Source: DAOMNN01 sp050486545 (lineage in GTDB: Bacteria; Pseudomonadota; Gammaproteobacteria; Burkholderiales; Rhodocyclaceae). Taken from it: a stretch of 41,310 nucleotides of DNA. The stretch lies in assembly GCA_050486545.1 (NCBI GenBank), contig JBJHDM010000029.1, forward strand, positions 1 through 41,310, written 5' to 3'. Below are positions 41,123 to 41,310 of this stretch, one piece after another. The notes under the pieces were generated by a model. It saw only the letters and a list, made by a program, of their open reading frames with translations, made no database searches and was not told the DNA's origin. Each line of letters begins with the position of its first letter. Position 1 is the first letter of the stretch. The position numbers and the translations under genes were made by a program.

Positions 41123-41310
41123 ATGAACCAACGCGCTTCCGAGGCCGCCCTGGCCGCAGCCCCCAACCATGTACGCCATGCAGGCCTGAAGCAGTGGGTC
41201 GCCCAGATCGCGGCGCTCACCGAACCGGAACGTGTCGTCTGGTGCGACGGCTCACAGGAAGAGTACGACCGCCTGTGCGCCGAGATGGTCGAGTCGGGCA
41301 CGCTGATCCG
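41123..41310 (+). CDS. pckG: Phosphoenolpyruvate carboxykinase (GTP), N-terminal part
   Basis: Converts oxaloacetate to PEP in gluconeogenesis. Only the first 62 codons lie in the window and the gene runs off the right edge. The visible start MNQRASEAALAAAP continues with HVRHAGLKQWVAQIAALTEP and VVWCDGSQEEYDRLCAEMV, the N-terminal pattern of GTP-dependent PEPCK (V.WCDGS). The ATP-type PckA has an unrelated N-terminus. Ribosome site GGAGAG lies about 10 bases before the ATG. Divergent from maeB, so the two malate/oxaloacetate-exit enzymes share one control region. Confidence 0.9.
   Translation, partial: MNQRASEAALAAAPNHVRHAGLKQWVAQIAALTEPERVVWCDGSQEEYDRLCAEMVESGTLI

Noticed and set aside
1..41310. 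Search for tRNA genes, CRISPR arrays, insertion sequences, integrases or toxin-antitoxin pairs
   Set aside because: None seen. All substantial frames fit ordinary chromosomal genes, and no array of evenly spaced repeats exists.

Overview
The window reads as a stretch of core chromosome from a GC-rich betaproteobacterium. The evidence is the rpsF-priB-rpsR-rplI-dnaB block in betaproteobacterial order with a PriB, a COQ9-like TetR protein, a fused MaeB malic enzyme, GTP-type PEP carboxykinase (pckG) and lutABC. A Rhodocyclales/Azoarcus-Thauera type of organism is my best guess, inferred from gene content only. I see no tRNA, rRNA, CRISPR array, insertion sequence or phage gene. Coding density is very high, and no gene-free stretch exceeds 300 bases.

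Layout. (1) 150-3101, minus: the S6-PriB-S18-L9 ribosomal operon, then a strong terminator and dnaB. The operon has a good promoter and a candidate S6:S18-binding leader. (2) 3211-7458, minus: HrpA helicase, divergent from a COQ9-like TetR gene and a YdjM-type membrane hydrolase (7509-9243, plus). (3) 9269-14119: a Yip1 membrane protein, a family-6 type hypoxanthine/uracil-DNA glycosylase translationally coupled to a flavoprotein, the fluoride channel CrcB, and GlnS. (4) 14178-18431, plus: a four-gene MacAB-like efflux operon with one adaptor, one ATPase and two separate permeases. (5) 18436-31306, minus: two complete Mrp/Pha/Mnh cation-proton antiporter operons in tandem. Both run A(B)-C-D-E-F-G and both have the MrpB domain fused to MrpA. 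An RluF-like pseudouridine synthase gene sits between them and starts on a TTG that overlaps the stop of the upstream mrpG. (6) 31463-35230, minus: a lutA-lutB-(D-2-hydroxyacid dehydrogenase)-lutC operon for lactate oxidation, divergent from an IclR regulator (35307-36104). (7) 36119-38312, minus: a penicillin-binding endopeptidase of the PBP7 type and a patatin-like phospholipase, separated by an AT-rich promoter island. (8) 38548-41310: the malic enzyme/phosphotransacetylase fusion MaeB, divergent from the start of pckG, which runs off the right end. A patch of palindromic repeats lies between the patatin gene and maeB.

How the genes fit together. The lut operon feeds lactate carbon to pyruvate, and the maeB/pckG pair handles C4-to-C3 conversion (malate to pyruvate, oxaloacetate to PEP), which suits growth on organic acids. 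The two Mrp systems would support Na+/K+ and pH homeostasis. Their C and E subunits differ clearly, so they look like two different Mrp types rather than a recent duplication.

The points most worth following up are the single roughly 13 kb mrp-rluF-mrp transcription unit, a possible promoter plus terminator hairpin just upstream of it, the dehydrogenase inserted in the lut operon, and the 41-base priB/rpsR overlap. I found no clearly new defence or mobile system.
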